Origin: Paracoccaceae bacterium
Lineage (GTDB): Bacteria > Pseudomonadota > Alphaproteobacteria > Rhodobacterales > Rhodobacteraceae
Assembly: GCA_020832445.1 (NCBI GenBank)
Contig: JAFIEO010000044.1
Span: forward strand, 1 to 64,000
Length of the DNA stretch: 64,000 nucleotides
Reading direction: 5' to 3'
Part shown: positions 45,708-54,052 of the stretch, piece by piece
How the letters are laid out: each line of letters opens with the position of its first letter
How positions within the stretch are numbered: position 1 is the first letter of the stretch
Notes under the pieces: model-generated
The model's input: the letters and a program-made list of their open reading frames with translations, nothing else
Databases searched by the model: none
What the model was told of the DNA's origin: nothing
Position numbers and translations under genes: made by a program

Positions 45708-46193
45708 ATGAACCACCTTGACGCGGCGCGGATCATGGCCGCAGATTGCCTGTGCTTTCGCGCCCGCCGCGCGGCGCGGGCGATCACACGGGCCTATGAC
45801 GCTGCTTTGCGCCCAACCGGATTACAGGCCACGCAGGTCACGCTGATGAACGCCATTGCGCTGGGGCCAGACGGGGCGCAGCCCATGGGGCGGCTGTCAG
45901 AGTTGCTTGCGCTGGAAATATCGACACTTACCCGCAATTTGGGTGCGCTGGAAAAGGCGGATCTTGTTGCGATTGGCCGCAGTGAAACAGACCGGCGCGT
46001 GCGGGTTGTGCGGCTGACAGATGCGGGCAAGGGAAGGCTTGCCGGTGCGCTGCCTTACTGGAAACAGGCACATGCAGAAATTGTCGCGACACTCGGGGCC
46101 GACACTGCCGCAGCACTGCATGCAGCCCTTGATGCCACGTCGCAGGCGATGACGACGGCCGGACATGTGGGGGATGTTGTGCAACGCGACTAA
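45708..46193 (+). CDS. MarR-family transcriptional regulator
   Basis: 161 aa. Winged-helix core: DAALRPTGLQATQVTLMNAI, RLSELLALEISTLTRNLGALEKADLV and the wing SETDRRVRVVRLTDAGKGRL. Two cysteines near the N-terminus (DCLCFRARRAARAI), a pattern common in Rhodobacterales MarR proteins. Probably controls the divergent VOC gene. Confidence 0.88.
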   Translation: MNHLDAARIMAADCLCFRARRAARAITRAYDAALRPTGLQATQVTLMNAIALGPDGAQPMGRLSELLALEISTLTRNLGALEKADLVAIGRSETDRRVRVVRLTDAGKGRLAGALPYWKQAHAEIVATLGADTAAALHAALDATSQAMTTAGHVGDVVQRD

Positions 46194-46345
46194 ACAGGCC
46201 CGGGATCATGCGCCGAATGCCGGAAATAACAAGGCCAGACAGGGTTTGCAGCGTCGGTTCAGGCCCTACGCATCGAATCTATTGTCCGTTCCTGATGACG
46301 CAGATCGCGGAAAGCGGGGCAGGACAACCCGCGTGGTGCAAAAGG

Positions 46346-46621
46346 TCAAAGCGCGCTGACTGCGTGCGCGGGCGCATCAGGCACAGGCAGCATGTGGCAA
46401 GCGCAGCCAAATCCGTGCCCACAGCCAAAATCGCCCTCGAACGGGTTGCACTGTGCCACACCATCGGGAACGAATGCCATTTCGGGAAACGCATGGGCCA
46501 CGGCGGTCATCGCATAGGCAGAAACGCCCATCGCGGCCAGTCCGGCAGCAGGGATCAGCAGGCCCGTGCGGTGCAGGCTTAGTGCAGCGCGACCTGCGCG
46601 ATGCAAAGCGGTATCTTTCAT
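46346..46621 (-). CDS. small membrane protein with cysteine-rich tail
   Basis: 91 aa; AAAGGAAAC precedes the ATG. One or two hydrophobic segments (TGLLIPAAGLAAMGVSAYAM) are followed by a cysteine-rich stretch, CNPFEGDFGCGHGFGCACH, which could bind metal or form disulfides outside the membrane. Downstream of the Mg transporter in the same direction. No family recognised. Confidence 0.6.
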   Translation of the reverse strand: MKDTALHRAGRAALSLHRTGLLIPAAGLAAMGVSAYAMTAVAHAFPEMAFVPDGVAQCNPFEGDFGCGHGFGCACHMLPVPDAPAHAVSAL

Positions 46622-46710
46622 GGGGTTTCCTTTCGTTTACTGTGTGGCACAGGAACTAATCCATCCGGGCTGCCGGTCCATAGTGCAGCCCGGACAGATA
46701 CTGGCCGATT

Positions 46711-47847
46711 TCAGTCGACAGAAGTGTTCACCAGCGCGACGGTCGCATAGGGGGCGTCGTGCATCATCGCGGTGTCATCGACGTCGAGGTCGATGCCGAT
46801 CAGCCATGATGCCATCAGGAAATAGACCAGCAGGCCGGTGAAGTCCTTGATTGTGGTAATGAACGGGTCGGCACCCGGGGCGTGGTCGATGCCCATTTTG
46901 ACCATGACATAAGGCATCAGAAAGCCCAGACAGGCGGCGGTGAACACGGAAGTGAACAGCGCCACGCCCACGACAATCCCAAGCTGTGGAATGTCATTGG
47001 GCAGCCCTTGCCAGAAATAAGCAACCGTGCCCGCGACCAGCGCGATCCCCACCGCCATGACCAGCCCGACAGCGGCCTCGCGCGCGAAGCTTTTGCGCCA
47101 GAAATCCTGCATGGTGACATGCCCCAGCGCAAACCCGCGCGCAAAGATGGTCGAGGATTGCGTCCCGACATTGCCGCCCATATCCATGACGAGCGGAATG
47201 AAAATCGCCAGCGCAATCACCGCGCCCAAAACATCCTCGAACTGGTCGATCAGCCCGCCGACGATCAACCCGCCTGCCAGTGTGACCATCAGGAACATGA
47301 TGCGCACGCGCACCGTGTACCAGATCGGCCCCTGGGTCAGACGCTCGGACCGGATGTGATCATCGGTGTTGAACACATCGCCCACACCGGCCTTGAACAT
47401 GATGTCATCGGTGGTTTCCTGTTCCAGAATATCCATCGCGTCATCAAAGGTCAGCACGCCGATCATCTCGAATTTCGCATTGACCACGGGCAGCAGCGGC
47501 ACGTCGCGCAACTGCAAGCGGCGCGCGGCGGCTTCCTGTTCGATGTCCAGCGGCACCGCCAGGTCACGGCCATCAATGAAGGCGTTGACCGTGCTTTCTG
47601 CATCCGCGCGCAGCAGTGCCGACAGCCGCGCAAAGCCCTTGTAGCGGCCTTGTGCGTCAATGACGAAAACGCAGGCCGCTTGCCCCGTGGGCACGCGCGC
47701 GCTGCGCACAGCATCGATGGCATCAGCCACTTTCGCGCCGTCGGTGACATAGACAAAGGCATCGCGGATGCGCCCGGAAATGGGGTCGCGGGCGGGGCGG
47801 TTGGGTGCGCCTGTGGCGCGGGTGGTGTCAAAAGTTGTGTTTGCCAT
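46711..47847 (-). CDS. mgtE: MgtE-type magnesium transporter lacking the N-terminal domain
   Basis: 378 aa against ~450 for MgtE. It begins at the CBS pair (DAFVYVTDGAKVADAIDAVRSA ... LQLRDVPLLPVVNAKFEMIGVLTFDDAMDILEQE), then five membrane helices with PLVMDMGGNVGTQSSTIFARGFALG and a pore helix end TIKDFTGLLVYFLMASWLIGIDL. The MgtE N superhelix that normally gates by Mg is absent, and there is a C-terminal tail of ~20 residues. Probably imports Mg/Co with altered gating. Confidence 0.88.
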   Translation of the reverse strand: MANTTFDTTRATGAPNRPARDPISGRIRDAFVYVTDGAKVADAIDAVRSARVPTGQAACVFVIDAQGRYKGFARLSALLRADAESTVNAFIDGRDLAVPLDIEQEAAARRLQLRDVPLLPVVNAKFEMIGVLTFDDAMDILEQETTDDIMFKAGVGDVFNTDDHIRSERLTQGPIWYTVRVRIMFLMVTLAGGLIVGGLIDQFEDVLGAVIALAIFIPLVMDMGGNVGTQSSTIFARGFALGHVTMQDFWRKSFAREAAVGLVMAVGIALVAGTVAYFWQGLPNDIPQLGIVVGVALFTSVFTAACLGFLMPYVMVKMGIDHAPGADPFITTIKDFTGLLVYFLMASWLIGIDLDVDDTAMMHDAPYATVALVNTSVD

Positions 47848-47978
47848 GAGAATTCTCCATAGGCTTGGGGTTACGTTTCAGTGACTATGTGCGTGTCAGG
47901 GCGCGTCCGGCGGGTTCCTGCCGCGCGCGCTGTCGCAAACGTGCCGCAACAGCATCGCAAACAGGTTTGACAGGTGCA

Positions 47979-48087
47979 TGACGCGTGCGTGGCTTAGGGT
48001 GGAACCGGTTTTGCGCTTCACGGGCATGCGGTATCAAAAAGTCACAATGCATTGCGTGAATGTGAATGAACGCGGGCACACGCTATA
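47979..48087. repeat. ~109-bp intergenic repeat, copy 3
   Basis: GGAACCGGTTTTGCGC (48001-48016) and GCGTGAATGTGAATGAACGCG share order and spacing with copies 1 and 2. The right end reads CACGCTATA; the left end is degenerate. It ends 5 bp from the DUF2493 stop and sits between that gene and mgtE. Confidence 0.65.
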
Positions 48088-48092
48088 GCGGG

Positions 48093-48518
48093 TCAATTCC
48101 GGTATGATGCGGCAAGGTGCAGGGCAGGCCCGGGGTCGGGGTCTTCCTTGGGGTCATCAGGTTTCAGGGGGTGCCCGTCGGCATCAATCACCGGCACGCG
48201 TGCGCAAAAGGCCCGCGCAACCAGATCGCGCGTGTCATTGCCGCCTGGCAGGGCCAGCACCATGTCGGGGCGCGAATCTGCCAGCATGAAGTCATTGCGG
48301 ATTGCTTCGGCGCGCTTGCCGAATTCCCGCCAGTTGGCGGGATAGCGCACCACATGCAGGCGCATCTCGCGCGCCCAGTCTTCAGATGTGATGCCCAGAA
48401 ATCCACTGCCACCATGGATAACGACCGTCACCGGCCCCATGGCATATACGCGATCCAGCGCGCGACGAATGAGGGTGACATCATCCAGATGCCGCCCGCC
48501 CACGATAAGAAGACGCAT
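48093..48518 (-). CDS. DUF2493 domain protein (SLOG-like)
   Basis: 141 aa. RLLIVGGRHLDDVTLIRRALD at the start, VVIHGGSGFLGITSEDWARE, YPANWREFGKRAEAIRNDFML and LVLALPGGNDTRDLVARA are the DUF2493/YspA core (G-G-R, H-G-G, P-G-G-x-x-T). These Rossmann-like proteins probably bind a nucleotide-derived ligand and are often found near mobile elements. Function unknown. Confidence 0.85.
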   Translation of the reverse strand: MRLLIVGGRHLDDVTLIRRALDRVYAMGPVTVVIHGGSGFLGITSEDWAREMRLHVVRYPANWREFGKRAEAIRNDFMLADSRPDMVLALPGGNDTRDLVARAFCARVPVIDADGHPLKPDDPKEDPDPGPALHLAASYRN

Positions 48519-49045
48519 GGCGCTGCCCCCCTGTCTGGTCCGGCCATGATGCGCAAAGCCGGGCTTAGCCCGCGCGCAACAGGGCCTGACGGGTCACAAG
48601 GGCGGTCAACTGTGCGTCGGCACAGCGCGCGGCATCATCTTGCGCGGGGCAATGCCAGCGCCGGACAAGCCGGTCAGACTGCGCATCGCGCAGCCAAAGG
48701 GGTGGCGCGGCGCGGGGCCTTGCCGGGCGGGGCCATATGGGCGAATTGAAATGTCATTGCTTGCGTCCTTCTGTCCGGCACCGGGCCGGTCAGGGGCAAG
48801 CAGGGATTACGTCAGCGACGCAATACCGCAGCCACGGACAGGCCGGGACGGATAAAATTTTCCGGGGGCGTCTGGCGGCTGTGAAGGATTTTTCCGAACA
48901 CAGAGGCCAGACTGCTACTAGAGCTGCTGTCCATGGGTCTCTCTGGTTGATACGCGAAAACGGCTGCACTCCTGTGCAGCCCGCGCCGGGTAGCCGCATG
49001 TTTTGCGAAAGTCAACACCAAGCTGGCTTGAAAATGCCAACGCGC
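48519..49045. other. 527-bp stretch without a convincing gene
   Basis: Minus-strand codons at about 48569-48745 read LWLRDAQSDRLVRRWHCPAQ and continue to a stop with protein-like composition, but there is no start and the likely start frame (ATG near 48760) is out of phase, so this may be a decayed gene. A hairpin at 48962-48981 terminates the uppP transcript. Confidence 0.35.
48955..48981 (-). terminator. intrinsic terminator downstream of uppP
   Basis: GGCTGCAC (48962-48969), loop of 4, GTGCAGCC (48974-48981): perfect 8-bp stem, followed on the minus strand by GTTTTCG. It lies about 65 bp after the uppP stop. Confidence 0.6.
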
Positions 49046-49906
49046 CTAGATGATCCCGTCAAACAGGCCAAAACCGATCACTGCGGCAAGTGCTATCAGA
49101 TAGACTGAAAACACCTTCAGTTGCGCCTTATACAGCAGTGCCAGCACAAGCTTCAGCGCCACAGTGCCGGAAATGGCCGCGACCACAAACCCCACCAGCA
49201 TCGGGCCAAGGCCTACACCGTCCAGCCCTGCGCCGCGCATAACCTCTAGGCTTTGCAACAGGCTGGCGGCCAGAATGGTCGGGATTGCCACCAGAAAACT
49301 GTATTCCGCCGCCCAACGCCGTTTCAGTCCGGAAAACAGCCCCGCAATGATGGTAATCCCGCTGCGGCTGATGCCGGGAATAAGCGCGAGCGCCTGCGCC
49401 ACCCCGATGACAATCGCGATTCGCGGACCAAGGCTTTTGATCCCCAGCGGGCGCTTTGGCAGGCGGTCAGTCACAAACAGCAACACTGCCGTCAGTGACA
49501 GGGTGACAACCAGAACCTGCGGCGCAGAAAACACCAGCTCGAATGTGCGTTTGAACACCAGCCCCAGAACGCCCGTGACCAGAACTGTCAGCATCCCCAT
49601 CAAAAACAGCCTTGAGAATGCCCCTGTCCCTTGCCCCGATTTGCGCAGACGGCTGGCCGTTTCCCAAAAAGTTGCGCGCACCAGCGCAGACAGACTTTTC
49701 CAGAATACCACTGCGATCGACGCCAATGTGCCGACATGCACCACCAGATCAAACAAGATCATGGCCGGACTTTCCGGCGGCGGCATGTTCGATCCCTGAG
49801 CAATCATGACATGCTGGGTTACCACAAGATGTGCGGTAGAACTGACCGGCACAAACATGAATATGCCTTGGACAAGACCCAGAATAATGGCCTCTAGATA
49901 GCTCAT
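49046..49906 (-). CDS. UppP/BacA-family undecaprenyl-diphosphate phosphatase homologue
   Basis: 286 aa with eight membrane segments. The second active-site motif is intact (LALIPGISRSGITIIAGL). The first reads GLVQGIFMFVPVSSTAHLVV where E. coli BacA has VVEGLTEFLPVSSTGHM, so the second, normally invariant Glu is Met. The His of the A-H pair and the Arg of SRSG are kept. It either works with reduced activity or has another lipid-phosphate substrate. Single gene with its own terminator. Confidence 0.85.
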   Translation of the reverse strand: MSYLEAIILGLVQGIFMFVPVSSTAHLVVTQHVMIAQGSNMPPPESPAMILFDLVVHVGTLASIAVVFWKSLSALVRATFWETASRLRKSGQGTGAFSRLFLMGMLTVLVTGVLGLVFKRTFELVFSAPQVLVVTLSLTAVLLFVTDRLPKRPLGIKSLGPRIAIVIGVAQALALIPGISRSGITIIAGLFSGLKRRWAAEYSFLVAIPTILAASLLQSLEVMRGAGLDGVGLGPMLVGFVVAAISGTVALKLVLALLYKAQLKVFSVYLIALAAVIGFGLFDGII

Positions 49907-50008
49907 GCAAGGTGCCTTTCGTCAGATCAATTCATATAGCAGTTACAAAGCGCTTGCTATCGGAGTGAACACAAAACTGCAATCCAGCAAGGGATTGCGT
50001 GCACTGGG

Positions 50009-51121
50009 TCACAGTGTCAACAGCACAGCGCCCAAAGCAAGGCTTGCGCCGAATACGGGCAGTGACCACAGGTGGAACTGCCACCAGATACCGGGCTGTC
50101 TGCCAAGGCGCAGTGCAATCAGATTGGCGAGCGAGCCGATCGCCAGACCAAACCCGCCCACATTGACGCCCCAGGCGAGGGCGCGCCAATCGTGCGTAAA
50201 GGGCGCAAGGAAAATTGCCGCTGGCACATTCGACATGCCCTGTGACAGCAGCGCACCGAAGGCATAGGCCCCACCGGGCCATTCCATGGCTGTGGTTGCA
50301 AGGGCCGCAACCGCAGGCAGTTGGCCCAGCAGTCCCAGATTGATGAACATAAGCATGAAGACCAGCAATAGCGGCCAGTCCACCCCGCGCAGCACATTCC
50401 GGAATGCAAGCGCAAAGGCCCCGATCACAAAACCGGCCCCGATCAGGGCAAACCCTGCATTCACGGCAAACAGAAACACAGGGTAGGCCGCAAGCGAGGT
50501 GATCATAAGCCTGCGTTGCATCCCCGGCCTGTGCGTTGTTGCGTGCAGGACCAGCCGCGCCTGACCAAAACCAAACGGGACAAGCGCAAGCACCAGCACC
50601 AGCATGGCCCCGGCGACAGGCAACATGGAGAGGGTGAATTCCATAAATCCCGTGCCAGAGCGTTGCCACAGAAACAGGTTTTGTGGATTGCCAACAGGCG
50701 AAAGCGCCGAGCCTGCATTCACCGCCAGTGCCTGAAATATAACCAGCCGCGCCACAGGCAAGCTGACAATACGCGCCAGCCCAAGGGTCAGCGGCACGGT
50801 CACAAAAAGCGCCACATCATTTGTCACCACCGCAGAAAGCAGGGCGGCGAACATTACAAGTGCTGCCGCAAGTCCGCGTTCGCTGCGCAGGCGCGCCAAG
50901 ACCTTGCGGCCAAGATGGTCAATCAGTCCTGATACTTCCAGCCCGCGACTAAGCACCATCAACCCTGCAAGTGCCGCGACCGTTTTCCAATCGACAAGAT
51001 AAACCAGACCGTCCAGCGATGTCGGAACGGCCCAAAGCAGAACCGGAAGAAGAACCATCAGGATCACCAGCAGCCATTCGGCCACAAGCCATGCCTGTAT
51101 GCGCTGCACGGTGAATTTCAT
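50009..51121 (-). CDS. ArsB/NhaD-type (IT superfamily) anion transporter
   Basis: 370 aa from the ATG at 51121; a longer frame upstream would overlap the neighbouring gene. About ten membrane segments. VVTNDVALFVTVPLTLGLAR and VNAGSALSPVGNPQNLFLW are the ion-transporter signature repeats (T-N-D, G-x-P-x-N), repeated as LLSQGMSNVPAAIFLAPF and LAIGSLANLIALRLG. Likely exchanges an inorganic or carboxylic anion with a cation. Downstream of a small membrane protein under the TetR operators. Confidence 0.8.
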   Translation of the reverse strand: MKFTVQRIQAWLVAEWLLVILMVLLPVLLWAVPTSLDGLVYLVDWKTVAALAGLMVLSRGLEVSGLIDHLGRKVLARLRSERGLAAALVMFAALLSAVVTNDVALFVTVPLTLGLARIVSLPVARLVIFQALAVNAGSALSPVGNPQNLFLWQRSGTGFMEFTLSMLPVAGAMLVLVLALVPFGFGQARLVLHATTHRPGMQRRLMITSLAAYPVFLFAVNAGFALIGAGFVIGAFALAFRNVLRGVDWPLLLVFMLMFINLGLLGQLPAVAALATTAMEWPGGAYAFGALLSQGMSNVPAAIFLAPFTHDWRALAWGVNVGGFGLAIGSLANLIALRLGRQPGIWWQFHLWSLPVFGASLALGAVLLTL

Positions 51122-51168
51122 ACCCAGATGGATCGCGCAAAAAACGACTGTGTCAACTTGGAAATCAA

Positions 51169-51564
51169 TCAGTGGGCCAATACCGATCGCCGCGTTTTCC
51201 TGTTGCGGAACTGTCCAAAGCGGGTCAGCGCGGGTATGGAAAGAAAGATAATCCATTGCGGCATAGGGGCCAGAGTTCCCAGCCGCGTCAGGCCATAGAA
51301 CACGAAAAGCGCCGCAAAGCCGATTTGGATAGCGGACAAAATACCTTCCAGCGAAGGGTCATGCCGCGCGGCCAGCACCCAAAGGCCAATGGCCAGCACC
51401 GCAAGCACCACGCTTACTGCGTGCCACAAGATCGCAGCAAAGGCCGCGAGGCCGTCGTCGTGCAGTGCGGTTTGCAACTGGTCGTGAACCTCTGGTCCGC
51501 CAGCGAAAACATGGATCAAAAAGGTCAGGCCCATCAGGGCGGAAGCAAAGCGGGTCCAGTTCAT
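51169..51564 (-). CDS. small four-helix membrane protein under TetR control
   Basis: 131 aa from ATG 51564. MNWTRFASALMGLTFLIHVFAGGPEVHDQ, then FAAILWHAVSVVLAVLAIGL, GFAALFVFYGLTRLGTL and WIIFLSIPALTRFG: four membrane segments. The pattern is that of small membrane proteins commonly encoded beside TetR repressors. The two palindromic operators lie just before it, so it is the probable main target of the adjacent TetR protein. Confidence 0.75.
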   Translation of the reverse strand: MNWTRFASALMGLTFLIHVFAGGPEVHDQLQTALHDDGLAAFAAILWHAVSVVLAVLAIGLWVLAARHDPSLEGILSAIQIGFAALFVFYGLTRLGTLAPMPQWIIFLSIPALTRFGQFRNRKTRRSVLAH

Positions 51565-51573
51565 CGCGCCACT

Positions 51574-51591
51574 CCATACGGCTGCGTATGG
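51574..51591. promoter_or_regulatory. TetR operator 1
   Basis: CCATACG-GCTG-CGTATGG, a perfect palindrome apart from its centre. It is 10 bp upstream of the small membrane protein start. Confidence 0.75.
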
Positions 51592-51617
51592 TTTAGGTCG
51601 CTCGCTTGCGCTTGTCA

Positions 51618-51631
51618 ATACGCTGCCGTAT
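51618..51631. promoter_or_regulatory. TetR operator 2
   Basis: ATACG-CTGC-CGTAT, with half-sites identical to operator 1 and 42 bp (four helical turns) centre to centre. It ends 9 bp before the tetR ATG. Confidence 0.75.
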
Positions 51632-51640
51632 GTTTTGGGG

Positions 51641-52180
51641 ATGGCCCCAAAGACCCGCCCCCGTCTGAGTGCTGAAGACTGGCTGATGGCCGGGTTTCGC
51701 GCGCTGGCGCGTTCTGGCCCCAGTGCCCTGAGGGCCGAGGCTTTGGCGCGCGATCTTGGCACGACCAAAGGATCGTTCTACTGGCATTTCGCGGACCTGC
51801 CCGACTATCTGTCCCGTCTTGTCCAGCTATGGGAGGATCGCGCCTTTGACGGGGTTGTCGCGCAGCTTGACCCGACAGCCCCGCCGCGCGCCAGACTGGA
51901 GCAGTTGATTGAACTGGCTGTCGGATTTCGCGATCCATCCTATGGGGGGGCTGCGTTGGAGCCCGCCTTGCGCGCGTGGGCGCTGGCGTCACCTGATGTG
52001 GCAAAGGCGGTCGCCCGAATGGATGCGCGCCGTATGGCCTATCTGGCGGGACTGTGCCGTGATGCGGGTATCAACGACCCTGATGCGCCTGACGCGCTTT
52101 ATGCTATGGCCGTTGGGTTGGAAACCCTTGGTGTGCGAAATGCGCACCGCACCATGGGCCTGTTGCTGCGCAGTATATGA
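51641..52180 (+). CDS. TetR/AcrR-family regulator
   Basis: 179 aa. HTH: EDWLMAGFRALARSGPSALR, EALARDLGTTKGSFYWHFAD. C-terminal ligand domain with EPALRAWALASPDVAKAVARMD. It is divergent from the membrane protein and transporter with two matching palindromes in between, so an autoregulated repressor. Starts at the ATG at 51641. Confidence 0.9.
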   Translation: MAPKTRPRLSAEDWLMAGFRALARSGPSALRAEALARDLGTTKGSFYWHFADLPDYLSRLVQLWEDRAFDGVVAQLDPTAPPRARLEQLIELAVGFRDPSYGGAALEPALRAWALASPDVAKAVARMDARRMAYLAGLCRDAGINDPDAPDALYAMAVGLETLGVRNAHRTMGLLLRSI

Positions 52181-52186
52181 CCTTGC

Positions 52187-53005
52187 CTAAAGCGCTGTGT
52201 CTGTCGGGATATAGGGCCTTTCGACATTCAGGGTTTTCTTCAGCCTTGCCCAAGTGACAGTTTCAAACCGCTCTGGCCAGTCAAGCCCCAGTTGCTGCGC
52301 CATTCGTCGGGCACGGGGCAGGTAAGCTGCGGCATAGGCCAGATGCGCTTCTATCATGGCCGCTTGTTCGGCTACGGGGGCTGGCAGTGCGGTCAGAACG
52401 TCCTTCTGGGGCTGAGTGATAAGCCGGTTCAGGTGCAAAATGCCACCGCGATGCGGCGCGTTCGTTTCTTCGATCATCAGTTCAACCAGATAGTTGCGCA
52501 GATGAAAGATACCCAGAACACCGTTGATATATTCCTTGCGTCCGACGGCCAGATGCAAAAGGCCCAGAATGCGAATAAAATCCTCGATCTGGCGTTTGAG
52601 TTTTTCAGGGTTTGGCTGGTGTTCTGAAACGGCTTTTGGCAGGGTCGCATAGATGCCATCATGATCGATCAATGGTTTCAGCGCGTCCTGGGTCTGCGCA
52701 GACATCTGCGATGGTTTCAGGATAAGGACATCTGTTCTGGTCCAGTCGGCTGTAATGGCATTTATCAGCACAGGAACCGGGGTTCGGTCCCACCACAAGA
52801 CTATTTCGCCGGTCTTTGCGATGGCCCCTTGCCATATCCGTGCAATTTCGTCGGTGGCCCCTTCGTCTGACACCAGAATGAAATCGATGTCGCTATAGGC
52901 ATCGGCCAGACCGGTCCCGAAACTTCCGCTTAGAAATAAGGCGCGAATGCGCGGCTCATTGGCCAACGCAGTTTTTATCATCTGAATGATGTCGTCGTGG
53001 CCCAT
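52187..53005 (-). CDS. nucleotidyltransferase domain protein
   Basis: 272 aa from ATG 53005 (a second ATG at 53020 adds five residues). Pol-beta NTase motif ALFLSGSFGTGLADAYSDIDFILVSD (G-S-x-x-x-G-x-x-x-x-S-D-I-D) with a later acidic strand region. The C-terminal half is helical (LLHLAVGRKEYINGVLGIFHLRNYLVELMIEE), similar to aminoglycoside-adenylyltransferase-like proteins. Could modify a small molecule; no resistance claim is supported. Convergent with tetR, 6 bp apart. Confidence 0.78.
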   Translation of the reverse strand: MGHDDIIQMIKTALANEPRIRALFLSGSFGTGLADAYSDIDFILVSDEGATDEIARIWQGAIAKTGEIVLWWDRTPVPVLINAITADWTRTDVLILKPSQMSAQTQDALKPLIDHDGIYATLPKAVSEHQPNPEKLKRQIEDFIRILGLLHLAVGRKEYINGVLGIFHLRNYLVELMIEETNAPHRGGILHLNRLITQPQKDVLTALPAPVAEQAAMIEAHLAYAAAYLPRARRMAQQLGLDWPERFETVTWARLKKTLNVERPYIPTDTAL

Positions 53006-53208
53006 TCTCTGGCCCCGCATGTCGCAAGAATGCCGCGATGCTAGTGTCCCTCAGCGCAGGGGTCAATGACAGCCACCGGCACGACCCTGACTGCACAGCT
53101 GAAATTCGCCCGAATAAACCGGATTGTGCATCACGCAAGCATTGAAGCGGTTGCGCGGAAGGGCGGGATGCAGGAAGCTACGGCGCTACAGCCACAGGAG
53201 ATTGCGAC

Positions 53209-53538
53209 ATGATAATTTACGGGTTGAACACTTGCGCAATCTGTCAAAAGGCCCGCAAGGCGCTGGCGGCGCAGGGCAATGATGTCAGTTTCCGTGATAT
53301 TCGGGCTGATCCCCTGACCGAGGCCGAACTGACGGAGTTGATTGCAGAATTCGGGGACCGGTTGGTCGACCGGACATCGAATGATTACCGTGGGCTGAAT
53401 ACATGGCTGAAAAATTCAGAGGCAGAGGCACAGATCGCGGCCCAACCCAAGGTGATGGCGCGTCCGGTAATCCGTGACGGGGATGTATTATACCTTGGTT
53501 GGGATCAGGCGGTTCAGGACGCCTTGGGCCTAAGCTGA
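53209..53538 (+). CDS. ArsC/Spx-like thioredoxin-fold protein (YffB type)
   Basis: 109 aa. IIYGLNTCAICQKARKALAAQG gives the C-x-x-C-like start (CAIC), FRDIRADPLTEAEL and the KPKVMARPVIRDGDVLYLGWDQ block; RPV is conserved. YffB-type members bind glutathione and are not arsenate reductases. CAGGAG upstream. Not adjacent to any ars gene. Confidence 0.83.
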   Translation: MIIYGLNTCAICQKARKALAAQGNDVSFRDIRADPLTEAELTELIAEFGDRLVDRTSNDYRGLNTWLKNSEAEAQIAAQPKVMARPVIRDGDVLYLGWDQAVQDALGLS

Positions 53539-53585
53539 TGCCGCATCGGGCGGGGCGATGGCGACGGTCGCCGCAAGTCGCGGCG

Positions 53586-54014
53586 CTACTGCGTGTCATC
53601 CCCATGCGCCAAAAGTGACGGATGCCCCGCAGGCTGCGCTGAATTATTGTTTGCCCAAGTGTAAAGCTGCCGGATAATCGACCCCAGCGCCGCGCCCTGT
53701 GGCGTCAACCCATAGGTCACTTCGCGCGGGAAACCATTATGGACCCTGCGCGCGATCAGGGCGCGGTGCGTCAATCCGTTCAGCCGCTCGCTCAGGACTT
53801 TGGGTGTGATCCCCGGCAGCGTGTTTTGCAAACTGCCGTATCGCATCGGGCCGCCGGAAAGGTGCCACAGGATCAGGGCATTCCAGCGATGCCCCAGAAA
53901 CGCCAGCCAGTCCTCTGCCAGACAATCGGCAGGGCGGCGCGCTGTGCGGGGTATGCCTTCGGTGTCGCTTCCCGTTTGGATAGTCGTGATTCGCTGTGTT
54001 TCATGGCCCTTCAT
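53586..54014 (-). CDS. HxlR-family transcriptional regulator
   Basis: 142 aa. Core: DWLAFLGHRWNALILWHLSG, GPMRYGSLQNTLPGITPKVLSERLNGLTHRALIARRV and VTYGLTPQGAALGSIIRQLYTWA. Divergent from the saccharopine-dehydrogenase-like gene with 38 bp between, its likely target. Confidence 0.88.
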   Translation of the reverse strand: MKGHETQRITTIQTGSDTEGIPRTARRPADCLAEDWLAFLGHRWNALILWHLSGGPMRYGSLQNTLPGITPKVLSERLNGLTHRALIARRVHNGFPREVTYGLTPQGAALGSIIRQLYTWANNNSAQPAGHPSLLAHGDDTQ

Positions 54015-54052
54015 TGCGCCAGTATCGGTGCCAATTTGCGAAGGAACAAGGG

